A stretch of 64,000 bases of DNA from Haliscomenobacter sp040403615 (GTDB lineage: Bacteria; Bacteroidota; Bacteroidia; Chitinophagales; Saprospiraceae), in contig NZ_JBBAKG010000023.1 of NCBI RefSeq assembly GCF_040403615.1, forward strand, positions 13,213 to 77,212, given 5' to 3'. The translations under genes and the position numbers were made by a program. Under the pieces are notes generated by a model. The model had not been told where the DNA came from, searched no databases, and was given only the letters and a program-made list of their open reading frames with translations. Shown piece by piece: positions 17,246-25,700 of this stretch (the stretch's first letter is position 1; every line of letters begins with the position of its first letter).

Positions 17246-17911
17246 ATGGCAAAACTAGATTTATCTGTGTTAGACATTAGATCGTTGATAGACGCGTATA
17301 CATCCGATCTAAGAAAGCTTGATTATCAAGCTCATGCAATCAAAGCGAATATTGATGCTTTGGAAGACTTGTTGGGAAAAACCGCTTCTGCTAGAGACAA
17401 AAAAGAAAGCAGCAAGATCGAAAGCCCAGCAAAAAAACAAAAAGCTATACTTGAAACCGCTTCGGTTAATGGTGAATCAACAGCGAAACAATCCAAAGTT
17501 AAGGAAGAAAAAGGCCCCAAAAAAGGACCTGGTCGCCCAAGACTCATTCCGCTGGAGGACATTAAAGTTGAACCCTTTCAAAAAGTTGAAAAACCCAAAA
17601 AAGTTAAAGAACCTAAAGCGGCAAAAGCTAAAAAAGAAGCTGGTGCAGGCAATGGAAAGCGCGGGCGCATTCCTGGTTTTAACAAATGGGAAGAAGGTAT
17701 TTTGAGCGTATTAAGAGACGCCAACAGACCGTTAAAAAATGATGATTTCATGCCTATCATGAAAGCCATCGCCGAACGCGACAATGTTCAGGAAGGTCCA
17801 GCTCAACTCAAAGTTCGCCTGAATCAGGCATTGGTAAAATTGGGCAACAAACTTGGCCTATTGGACAAACAAAACTTTGATGGCAAAGGCTATTTGTACA
17901 GCTTGAAGTAA
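17246..17911 (+). CDS. Lysine-rich AT-hook-like DNA-binding protein of unknown role
   Basis: A 221-residue basic protein not matched to a named family. Residues 1-45 look like an amphipathic coiled coil ('LRKLDYQAHAIKANIDALED'). Residues 50-140 are low-complexity, rich in Lys, Pro and Ala, with an AT-hook-type core 'KKGPGRPRLIP' near 93 and a second basic Gly-Arg motif 'NGKRGRIPG' near 136. Residues 145-221 look like a compact helical, possibly winged-helix domain ('EEGILSVLRDANRPLKNDD' to 'GYLYSLK'). This suggests a nucleoid-associated or regulatory DNA-binding protein; that is inference. It has its own promoter and is closed by a two-way terminator. Confidence 0.6.
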   Translation: MAKLDLSVLDIRSLIDAYTSDLRKLDYQAHAIKANIDALEDLLGKTASARDKKESSKIESPAKKQKAILETASVNGESTAKQSKVKEEKGPKKGPGRPRLIPLEDIKVEPFQKVEKPKKVKEPKAAKAKKEAGAGNGKRGRIPGFNKWEEGILSVLRDANRPLKNDDFMPIMKAIAERDNVQEGPAQLKVRLNQALVKLGNKLGLLDKQNFDGKGYLYSLK

Positions 17912-17923
17912 ATGACACGATTT

Positions 17924-17965
17924 GAGGGTTAAAAAACAAGATGACCCTCTGTTCTTTTAACCCTC
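17924..17965. terminator. Bidirectional terminator between AT-hook-like gene and selD
   Basis: GAGGGTTAAAA (17924-17934) pairs perfectly with TTTTAACCCTC (17955-17965), an 11-bp stem whose inner ends are A/T runs, between convergent genes. Confidence 0.65.
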
Positions 17966-17976
17966 TTCCTTCCCTG

Positions 17977-19017
17977 TCACTTGACCTCGACCCGTTTTTC
18001 CCTCTCAGATATCACTTCCCCAATTGGTTCCAGCCCTAAACCCAGTTGAGCGGCAAAATTTTTAAAGGTATTTTCCTGACTGGCTGATACAGCAACCAGT
18101 AGGCCTCCCGAGGTTTGTGGATCGCACAATATATTGCGCTGCAAGTCGGTTAGGGTAGTCATTTTATGTCCGTAACTTTCGAAGTTTCGGTTGGTGCCGC
18201 CTGGCACACAGCCCTGAGACAGGTAATAATTGATGGCTTCGGAATCCAAAAGGGGCACCTTGTCCAATTCTACAACCGCACTGGCATTGGAAGCTTCGCA
18301 CATTTCGATCAAATGTCCCATCAATCCAAATCCGGTTACATCGGTCATCGCTTCTACATAAGGTAGCGTTGCAAAAGCTGCACCTGCGTCATTGAGCTTC
18401 AACATGGAGTTGCGCGCCAGAAGGGCATGGTCTTCTTGAAGGAGTCCTTTCTTTTGAGCGGTGGTCAAGATGCCAACCCCTAGAGGCTTGGTCAAAAATA
18501 ACTTACAGCCCACCGAAGCACCTCCATTGCGTTTGAGATGCGCAATGTTTACTCTGCCTGTAACTGCCAGTCCAAAAATAGGCTCCGGACTGTCAATACT
18601 GTGGCCTCCTGCCAATGGGATGCCTGCCGCCAGACAAGCTTTACGGCTGCCTTCTACCACCTGATTGGCAACCTCGGCGGGCAAGGTATTGATTGGCCAA
18701 CCTAGTATGGCAATGGCGAGGAGAGGCGTTCCGCCCATGGCGTAAATGTCGCTGATGGCATTGATCGAAGCGATTTGACCAAAATCCTGGGCATCATCAA
18801 CAATGGGCATAAAAAAATCGGTGGTGGAGATGATGGCGGTTCCATCGCCCAGATCCATTACGGCTGCGTCATCGCGCTCTTCATTGCCGACCAGAAGTGC
18901 TGGGAAATGAATTTTTTCACCCGCTTGTTTCAGGATTTTATCGAGTACACTGGGTGAAATTTTACACCCACAGCCTGCTCCGTGGCTGTATTGCGTTAGT
19001 TTATAGTTGCTTGTCAT
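17977..19017 (-). CDS. selD: Selenide, water dikinase (selenophosphate synthase)
   Basis: A 346-residue enzyme that makes selenophosphate from selenide and ATP. The N-terminus 'LTQYSHGAGCGCKISP' is the standard catalytic segment, with Cys16 and Lys19 in the places of E. coli Cys17 and Lys20; the active residue is Cys, not selenocysteine. 'ERDDAAVMDLGDG' supplies the metal-binding aspartates, and 'TDVTGFGLMGHL' is the AIRS-type core. The open frame begins two codons earlier with TTG; ATG at 19017 is preferred. It overlaps the mnmH 3' end by 17 nt, so the two are co-translated, and the selenophosphate is expected to serve tRNA selenouridine formation. No selA or selB lies in the window. Confidence 0.95.
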   Translation of the reverse strand: MTSNYKLTQYSHGAGCGCKISPSVLDKILKQAGEKIHFPALLVGNEERDDAAVMDLGDGTAIISTTDFFMPIVDDAQDFGQIASINAISDIYAMGGTPLLAIAILGWPINTLPAEVANQVVEGSRKACLAAGIPLAGGHSIDSPEPIFGLAVTGRVNIAHLKRNGGASVGCKLFLTKPLGVGILTTAQKKGLLQEDHALLARNSMLKLNDAGAAFATLPYVEAMTDVTGFGLMGHLIEMCEASNASAVVELDKVPLLDSEAINYYLSQGCVPGGTNRNFESYGHKMTTLTDLQRNILCDPQTSGGLLVAVSASQENTFKNFAAQLGLGLEPIGEVISEREKRVEVK

Positions 19018-20032
19018 TGGCAAATTGAATCAATTGATGGGCCCGTTCGGTAATAGAATCTGTTTCTACTGGAAACGCCCAGGTGGTTTGAAAGTTGCAT
19101 TTCAAGTTGGCGTGCAAATAGGATTTGTCGTAGTACCGCAAGGCAATTTCAGCAGCAGTAGCAAAGTCATCTGCGGCCAATGCAGCTAGGGCTAACTTGA
19201 CATTGCCGCCACCCAAACGGGGTTCGATGGCTACAAATGCATGGATCAGTGCCGATTTTTCAAAACTGGCATATCCTTCAACCAAAAATGCTACCCGTTT
19301 TTCGAGAGGGATTACCAAGTCTACCATTGGTGCAACCCGGAATTGATCCCAAAATCCTTGAGGCATAAAAACCCGACCGATGCCTCGACTTTCGTTTTCG
19401 ACCCAAACCCTGCGTTGCGGATCGATTTGGGTAAATGTCTCGTAGAGGTTGTTTTCGTACTGCTCCCCGGTGGGCTGAGGTGCTTCACCTAGGTCGCCAA
19501 ATGCAGAACCCTTGTGGTGCGCCAGCATTTCGAGGTCGATGATTTGTTCGCCCTGTGCAGCCAATTCGTGCAGGGTTTTGGTTTTGGCGCTGCCCGTCGC
19601 ACCGCCCAGCACCAGAATTTTGAGCTGGCGTTGTACAAATTCCTGGTGGATGAGCTGTCGGTATGCTTTGTATCCATCTTGTAGGACAACTACGTCCATG
19701 CCCGAAAAAGACAAGAGCCAGGATAGGCTGCCACTGCGCTGGCCACCGCGCCAACAATGCACCACCACTTTTCCCCGAGGGGCGAGCAAGCGGGCTTGTT
19801 TGACGTAATCGGGCATACGCGCTCCGGCGTATTCCAATCCTTTGATGAATGCCTTGTCGGAGCTTTGTTGCTTGTACAAAGTGCCAACCACTACCCGTTC
19901 TTCATCCGAAAACAAAGGGAGATTGTAGGCGCCAGGGATATGCCCATTGGCGTATTCAGCCGGGGTGCGCACATCGAGTAAAACACGATCTTGTAAAACC
20001 GCTTGAAGATTATCTGCCGTAATTCGTTGCAT
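19001..20032 (-). CDS. mnmH: tRNA 2-selenouridine synthase
   Basis: A 343-residue enzyme (SelU/YbbB) that geranylates 2-thiouridine at the tRNA wobble position and replaces sulfur by selenium, using selenophosphate. The N-terminal rhodanese domain has 'LLDVRTPAEYANGHIPGAYN' at 18-37 and the catalytic Cys in 'VVVHCWRGGQRSGSLSW' (C93). The C-terminal P-loop domain has 'GATGSAKT' at 144-151. Both domains are complete. It starts immediately after the hemF stop (TAAATG) and overlaps selD downstream, so hemF, mnmH and selD form one transcription unit. Confidence 0.95.
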   Translation of the reverse strand: MQRITADNLQAVLQDRVLLDVRTPAEYANGHIPGAYNLPLFSDEERVVVGTLYKQQSSDKAFIKGLEYAGARMPDYVKQARLLAPRGKVVVHCWRGGQRSGSLSWLLSFSGMDVVVLQDGYKAYRQLIHQEFVQRQLKILVLGGATGSAKTKTLHELAAQGEQIIDLEMLAHHKGSAFGDLGEAPQPTGEQYENNLYETFTQIDPQRRVWVENESRGIGRVFMPQGFWDQFRVAPMVDLVIPLEKRVAFLVEGYASFEKSALIHAFVAIEPRLGGGNVKLALAALAADDFATAAEIALRYYDKSYLHANLKCNFQTTWAFPVETDSITERAHQLIQFANDKQL

Positions 20033-20947
20033 TTAGATCCATTCTTTCCCTTTGTCGCTCAGCCATTTCAGGGTTTGTTCTTCGGGAGATCCCGGTTCGG
20101 GGTGGTGATTGTATACCCAATTGGCGGTGGGAGGCAAACTCATCAGGATGGATTCGGTTCGACCATCGGTATCTAGGCCGAATTTGGTTCCTTTGTCCCA
20201 TACCAGATTGAATTCTACATAGCGGCCACGCCGGAGGTATTGCCAATTTTTTTCCCGCTCGCTAAAAGGGGTGTTTTTGTGTTTGTGCAGTAAAGGAATG
20301 TAAGTAGGGCAAAACGTTTCGCCCACTGCGCGCACAAAAGCAAAGGTTTCTGCTTTGCTGTTTTCCTCGCAGCCAGCGAGTTGATCAAAAAATATTCCCC
20401 CAATTCCACGGGTTTCCCCACGGTGTTTGATGTAGAAATACTTATCGGCCCAAGCTTTGAAAGTTGGGTAATGGTCATGATGGTGCTGATCGCAAGTGGT
20501 TTTCAAAGCCTGGTGGAAAAAGGCTGCGTCTTCGGTGAATATGTAATGAGGCGTAAGGTCAATACCGCCGCCAAACCACCAATGTCCACCGTCGGTTTCA
20601 AAGTAACGGACATTCATGTGGATAATGGGAGTATAAGGATTGCTTGGATGCAAAACGATGGATACTCCGGTAGCAAAGAAGTCGGCTGAATCCAGTTTCA
20701 ATGCCTGGGCTATTTTTTCGGGCAATGCACCGTGCACCGCAGAAAAATTCACGCCCCCTTTTTCGATGTGTTGCCCAATAATGACCCTACTCCGGCCACC
20801 ACCGCCACCTGCGCGTTCCCAGGCATCTTCTTGAAAGCGCCCCATTCCGTCGGCAGTTTCCAATTGCTGACAGATATCGTCCTGTAAATCTTTGAAATAT
20901 TCAGTAATGGAAACACGATCGACGCTCGGCGCAGAAAAAGTTTTCAT
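20033..20947 (-). CDS. hemF: Coproporphyrinogen III oxidase, oxygen-dependent
   Basis: A 304-residue enzyme that decarboxylates two propionate chains of coproporphyrinogen III to give protoporphyrinogen IX in heme synthesis, using O2. Family stretches are 'WERAGGGGGRSRVI' near 45, 'SIVLHPSNPYTPIIHMNVRY' near 97, 'WWFGGGIDLTPHYIF' near 120 with the catalytic-site Asp, 'RGIGGIFFDQL' near 180 and 'EFNLVWDKGTKFGL' near 245. Length matches the family. The presence of the oxygen-dependent form fits an aerobic organism. First gene of the hemF-mnmH-selD unit; a family A palindromic element lies just upstream. Confidence 0.95.
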   Translation of the reverse strand: MKTFSAPSVDRVSITEYFKDLQDDICQQLETADGMGRFQEDAWERAGGGGGRSRVIIGQHIEKGGVNFSAVHGALPEKIAQALKLDSADFFATGVSIVLHPSNPYTPIIHMNVRYFETDGGHWWFGGGIDLTPHYIFTEDAAFFHQALKTTCDQHHHDHYPTFKAWADKYFYIKHRGETRGIGGIFFDQLAGCEENSKAETFAFVRAVGETFCPTYIPLLHKHKNTPFSEREKNWQYLRRGRYVEFNLVWDKGTKFGLDTDGRTESILMSLPPTANWVYNHHPEPGSPEEQTLKWLSDKGKEWI

Positions 20948-20968
20948 TTATTGTCTCTTTAGTAAAGC

Positions 20969-21080
20969 AGAAAAATTAACTTCCCGATTTTGGCTTTTGA
21001 ATAAGGAGTCGAACGGTTCATTTCAAGTGAGCTTCCTATTCAAAAGCCTCTGAAAAAATCGGGAAGTAATTTTTTGCGTC
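20969..21080. repeat. Family A palindromic element, full-length copy
   Basis: An imperfect inverted repeat. The left arm begins CAGAAAAATTAACTTCCCGA (20969 onward) and the right arm ends ATCGGGAAGTAATTTTTTGC (about 21058-21077), with inner arms GGCTTTTGAATA and TATTCAAAAGCC. The centre (21012-21029) is AACGGTTCATTTCAAGTG, the exact reverse complement of the loop in the family B element at 45403-45420. Shorter relatives lie at 40839-40873, 56604-56671 and 60003-60056. Confidence 0.75.
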
Positions 21081-21100
21081 AAATTTAATTGCTAGAGGAA

Positions 21101-21131
21101 TTGCAAAGGAAACGTATTTTTCCTACTTTTT
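21101..21131 (+). promoter_or_regulatory. Putative Bacteroidota promoter for the nucleoside phosphorylase gene
   Basis: TTG at 21101-21103, a 20-bp spacer and TACTTTTT at 21124-21131 (consensus TAnnTTTG with the last base changed). It sits 47 bp before the ATG. Confidence 0.4.
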
Positions 21132-21177
21132 TACTGCTTTTGATTACTTTCATTCCTTTACTAAAATACTATACCTT

Positions 21178-22065
21178 ATGCAAGCACTGGCCGATACTGA
21201 ACTCATCATTACCCCCAAAGGAAGAATTTACCACTTGGATCTGCATCCTGATGAACTGGCCGATACGGTCATTACCGTGGGAGACCCAGCAAGAGTGGCC
21301 GCGATTACCAAGCATTTTGATTCGATCGAATCTCAGGCAGCACACCGCGAATTTGTGACCCATACCGGCTGGGTAGGCAAGCAGCGGATCACGGTTTTGT
21401 CAACAGGCATTGGCCCAGACAATATCGACATCTGCCTCAATGAATTGGATGCATTGGCCAATATCGATTTTACAACCCGCATTCCCCAAACCAATCTCCG
21501 GCAACTCAACATCATCCGATTAGGTACTTCTGGGGCTTTGCAACACGACATTGAGCCTGGGACTTTGATCTTGTCTCGATATGGATTAGGGCTGGATAAC
21601 CTGATGCATTTTTACCATTATCAACCCAATCCCGCGGAACTGGGACTGATGGCTGAGGTGCAACACCTGGAAACCAAAGTGGAAAAATTCCCGGTATCGC
21701 CTTATGCCTGCGAAGGAAGTGCTGAATTGGCAGAGCAATTGGGAGAGGGCATGGAGCAAGGCATCACGATCACTTGTCCGGGCTTTTATGCGCCACAAGC
21801 CCGGAGTTTGCGCGCACCTATATTGATGAGCATCGCCACGCTGGATGCCTGGAGCAGACTCAGTTACAATGGCATTCGCCTGACCAATTTCGAGATGGAA
21901 ACGTCGGCTATCTTCGGATTGGCGAGTTTGCTGGGGCATCGGGCTATTTCCTGCAATGTGATTTTGGGCAATCGACTCAATGGGAAATTCACAGATGATC
22001 CGGGAAGGGTGGTGGAAAGAATGATCGAGGTGATGTTGCCGAGGATCGCGGGGTTGATGGGATAA
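21178..22065 (+). CDS. Nucleoside phosphorylase (uridine phosphorylase type)
   Basis: A 295-residue enzyme of the PNP/UDP phosphorylase family, which splits nucleosides with phosphate into base and ribose-1-phosphate. 'VITVGDPARV' near 31 is the phosphate-binding GDPxR motif, 'LSTGIGPDNIDI' near 75 is the conserved glycine-rich segment and 'NFEMETSAIFGL' near 238 carries the Met-Glu that binds ribose. The sequence context favours uridine phosphorylase, but the base preference is inferred. Start ATG at 21178; the gene stands alone. Confidence 0.88.
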   Translation: MQALADTELIITPKGRIYHLDLHPDELADTVITVGDPARVAAITKHFDSIESQAAHREFVTHTGWVGKQRITVLSTGIGPDNIDICLNELDALANIDFTTRIPQTNLRQLNIIRLGTSGALQHDIEPGTLILSRYGLGLDNLMHFYHYQPNPAELGLMAEVQHLETKVEKFPVSPYACEGSAELAEQLGEGMEQGITITCPGFYAPQARSLRAPILMSIATLDAWSRLSYNGIRLTNFEMETSAIFGLASLLGHRAISCNVILGNRLNGKFTDDPGRVVERMIEVMLPRIAGLMG

Positions 22066-22080
22066 GCTTCCAATTCCCAA

Positions 22081-22605
22081 AGCGACATTAATAGGAGAAC
22101 GGATAACCCGGATGAGGGCGGATTTAAACGGATTTCAGGGGCTTTTCATTTTGGAATATTCTTTTTATTGTTGAAAAAGACTTTCCTGGCAAATTCAGGC
22201 TCCTTTCCAAGATTCAACAAAAGGCCAACTTCAATAGCGCTAGCTTTGAGATAGTTCTGTAATTGTCGTTTGTGAGAAGTGTTGATGCACTCAACCGATT
22301 TTAATTCTAAAATAACAACATCATTAACAATCATATCCGTGTAGTATTCACCAACTTCTTTGCCCTTATAATAGACAGGGCATCTTTGTTGAGGGATTAC
22401 CTGATGGCTTCTTTCCCTCAATTCTAAAAATAGGGCATTCTGGTACACTTTTTCTAAAAAACCGTGTCCCAACTCATTGTAGACTTCATAAAAGGCATCC
22501 AGAATATCCTCTGTTAATTCTTTATGCAACAACATGTTAGTGTGTGATTAAAATCCGTTCAAATCCGCCCTAATCCGGGTTATCCGTTCTCCTGTTTATG
22601 TCGCT
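22081..22605. mobile_element. Putative GxxExxY gene cassette bounded by 55-bp inverted repeats
   Basis: The left end (22081-22135) and the reverse complement of the right end (22551-22605) match at about 51 of 55 positions, both starting AGCGACAT and containing GGAGAACGGATAACCCGGAT and GGGCGGATTT. The ends bracket a single 390-bp gene, giving a 525-bp unit. Within the ends, GGATTT/GGATAA sub-units recur. No transposase is present, so any mobility would need one elsewhere. Confidence 0.7.
22146..22535 (-). CDS. GxxExxY protein (PD-(D/E)XK nuclease-like fold)
   Basis: A 129-residue protein of the GxxExxY family (PF13366, PDDEXK_3). The naming motif is 'GFLEKVY' at 25-31. The nuclease-like core 'YTDMIVNDVVILELKS' gives D67 and E77-x-K79, matching the PD-(D/E)XK metal site, and 'LQNYLKASAIEVGLLLNLG' is the family's final helix-strand. 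The biological role is not known; such genes occur singly and in many copies per genome, often between repeats, as here. The coding region lies wholly inside the 55-bp inverted repeats at 22081-22605. Confidence 0.9.
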   Translation of the reverse strand: MLLHKELTEDILDAFYEVYNELGHGFLEKVYQNALFLELRERSHQVIPQQRCPVYYKGKEVGEYYTDMIVNDVVILELKSVECINTSHKRQLQNYLKASAIEVGLLLNLGKEPEFARKVFFNNKKNIPK

Positions 22606-22661
22606 TTAGTAATTAGTGGTTTGCTTTTTCAACAAATTTCGCCATAATCCTGAAAACCTCT

Positions 22662-22711
22662 AAAAAACAACCAATATCCAGGTACTCCGCCCGAACATTG
22701 GTTGTTTTTTT
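22662..22711. terminator. Terminator after the alpha-2-macroglobulin gene
   Basis: AAAAAACAACCAAT (22662-22675) pairs with ATTGGTTGTTTTTT (22697-22710). T-rich tails follow on both strands, so it can act in both directions; on the minus strand it closes the alpha-2-macroglobulin gene. Confidence 0.65.
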
Positions 22712-22718
22712 CTTTTCA

Positions 22719-25700
22719 TTATCTCGCCACTACCTGCACCCACATCCCCTTAGTGTTCGCACTAATCGAGTTGTCGTACATAGCGGCGCAAGACACTGCT
22801 GGCAAATAATACCGCCCTGGATATGCCGCACTCAAACGCACCCGGAAAGTTTTGTTTTGGCTCTCTGGCAAGTCGAAGAACGTATTCACCCGATCATCGC
22901 GAATGTCCTGGTAATCAAAGGCCGATTGAGAAGTGCTTTCCACTTCCGTCATGCGGCTGTTGATGATTTCCCAACCTGAGGGGAAGGTTTGATTCAAGGC
23001 CAGTTCCTGATAAGGTACAGGTCTAGAATTCGGGTGTACGACCCGCACTTCGGCAATAAAATCGGTGCCTTGCGCCAAATTGGCCGGATCGATTGCTTTG
23101 CCGCTCATATCGGTGTAAGTCACTACAATTTTCAAGTCATTGGCCTGTGCGGATTCCTGCCCGGCAATAGGCTGACCGCGCTGTACCACCCGGACAAACA
23201 GCTTGGCTTTGCTGGTATTTTTCAGGGTCAGGTTGCTGTTGCTTGCCGTGGGGAGGTTGATTTGCATCACCACATTTTTGGAATTGGCGGAGGTACTTTG
23301 GCCACCATTTACCGCGTAGCTGAAGCTAAAGGCTTGTGTAGCCTTGTCATCTCCGAGGTATTTGGAAATGGCCATCAGGGTGTACGATATGGTTTGGGTG
23401 GAATACCAACTCGTGCTGCTCAAGCCTTTGGAGAGGTATTGCACCAGTGCACCAGCTTTCTTCATTTCCTTGAGTAAAACCAAAGTTTCGAGAATCATGG
23501 CCCGGTCGCGCATGCCCGAACCGTAGGTGTAGCTCATCTCGGTATAATCAGCCACTTCGGTAGGTTTGTCTTGTACCAGTTCTTTGGCCACTTCCGGTTT
23601 GCCAGCCAGGGCATAAGCTGCGGCAAGGCGCCAACGTGCACTCAGGTTGATTTTAGCATTTTCGCGCAAGCGGTTCATTGAAGCCATGTCGGGGTCTCCT
23701 GCCAGAGCAAGCGTGTATAAGCGGTATGCCTGGTTCAATTCGTGGCCTTCCATGCTCCAGAAACCCAGTGCGGGCAATTTGGAGTCCCACATGCGGGCTA
23801 CTTTTTTCTGGAATTTCATCCAGTCTTTCAGTAGGTTATTGGGTACATCGTAGCCTTTGTTTTTGGCTTCCAGCAGGAAATGTCCGGTGTAACTGGTCGA
23901 CCAATGATCAGGCGTGCCGTTGCCGGGCCAGTAAGTGAAGCCACCTTCGTTGGTTTGGAAGTTTTTGATGCGCTCGATGGCATATTTGATGTTGGTGGCT
24001 ACTTCTTTTTGGCGTTTGTCGTCCAGTTCCAGCATATTGCCCACAAACAACTGTGGGAAAGCCGCTGAAGCGGTTTGTTCAATACAGCCGTAAGGGTAGG
24101 AGAGGAGGTAACCCAGGCGCTCGCCCAGGTTCAGCGGTGGCACATTGGATACTTCCAACACGGTGCTGCGCGTACCTGCCGTACCAAATACATCCATTGC
24201 TTGTTCCCACGATTTGCCCACTTCTACAACCTCACTGAAAACTTTGGTTTGGAAGGGGTTGGGATTGCGCACATCGATTTCAATTTCTTCAGAAGAGGAT
24301 GCGCCGCCACCAGTGGCCACGATTTTGAACTTGGCGATGCCCACTTTATCTTTCACCTTGATTTTGAAACCGGTGATCTGGTCAGTATTGTTTCTACTGA
24401 AACTCATGTCTTGGTTGCCATCTTCGATGCTCACCAAGCCGCTGCTTTCCGTCACTTTCACCTGTACGTTGTTGATCTTTGCATCGGTCACAAAAACATT
24501 GACGGGCAGTTCAAACTGATCGCCAGGAGAAATCATCCGGGGCAGGGTAGAGCGCACCATCAGTGGATTGCGCACTGGGATACTCTTTTCGGCAGCGCCA
24601 TAGGCATTGTCTTTAGCAGCTACCACCATGATGCGGACTGCGCCGATGTAATTGGGTATTTTGATCTGGTGCTTGTTGCTGCGGCCACTGGCCAGTAGAA
24701 ATGGGCCCATGGTGACCACCATCGGCTTGAAGCGGTTGGCGGTATTGTTCAAAGCACTTGGATCCACAGCTCCATCGCCGCCAATGCTGAGGATACTTTC
24801 CAGCTCGCCGGCAAATGCACCCAGCACTTTGTCGTAAATGTCCCAGGTTTGAATACCCAGGGCTTCGCGGGCATAAAAAGCATCGTGTGGATTGGGTGTT
24901 TTGAAACGGGTCAATCCCAGCAAACCTTCGTCAACAATGGCCAAAGAGTAAGCCATGGCTTTGCCCGCCTTTTCTCCAACTTCAACACTGACCGTGGTTT
25001 CTGGTCGGAATTCAGCAGGCGCAGTGATGGTTGGTGTAAGGATGGTTTCAGCATCTTCGACTTGGATTGGGGCGATGCCGTAAAGGCGGATGGGCAAGTC
25101 GTTGGCCACTTGTCCGTGTGGCTGAATGAGGGCCACGTTGGCGTATACGGTGGGCGACATGTCTGGAGTGGTCTTAAAGGTGATCTTGTTTTCGCCTTCG
25201 ACGGATTTTGTCCAGAAAGTCTTGATGATCTTGGTGCCTGTTTCGAGCGAGACCAGTACCCGACCACCTTTTCCGCCAGGGATGGTCAAGGTGACGTTTT
25301 CACCAACATTGTATTTTTCTTTGTCCGCTTGGAAACTCAGCATGGCTGCGGCTTCGCGGAAACTGTCGTCTTCGTCATCGCCTTCGTACCAAGGGGTACC
25401 GATGTAGATGAATCCTCCTGTGCAGTGGCCACTTTCGGCATCACATACCCGAATCATGTAACGGCCCCAGGTGGTGGTTTTGAAATTCCAGGAAGCTTCA
25501 CCTTTGGCATTGGTGCTTACTGCCGCGGTTTGAACCGCACCAACGTGCTCGCCAGAGTTGTAGTTGGCTTCGTTTTCCTGGTACTGATCCCACCACCAGC
25601 GCCATTCTACTTTGTACAAACCGATGGAGAGGCGGCGACCGCTGACGGGTTTGCCATTTTTGTCGACGTCTACGAAGCGAATGGCATTGGACTTGCCGAC

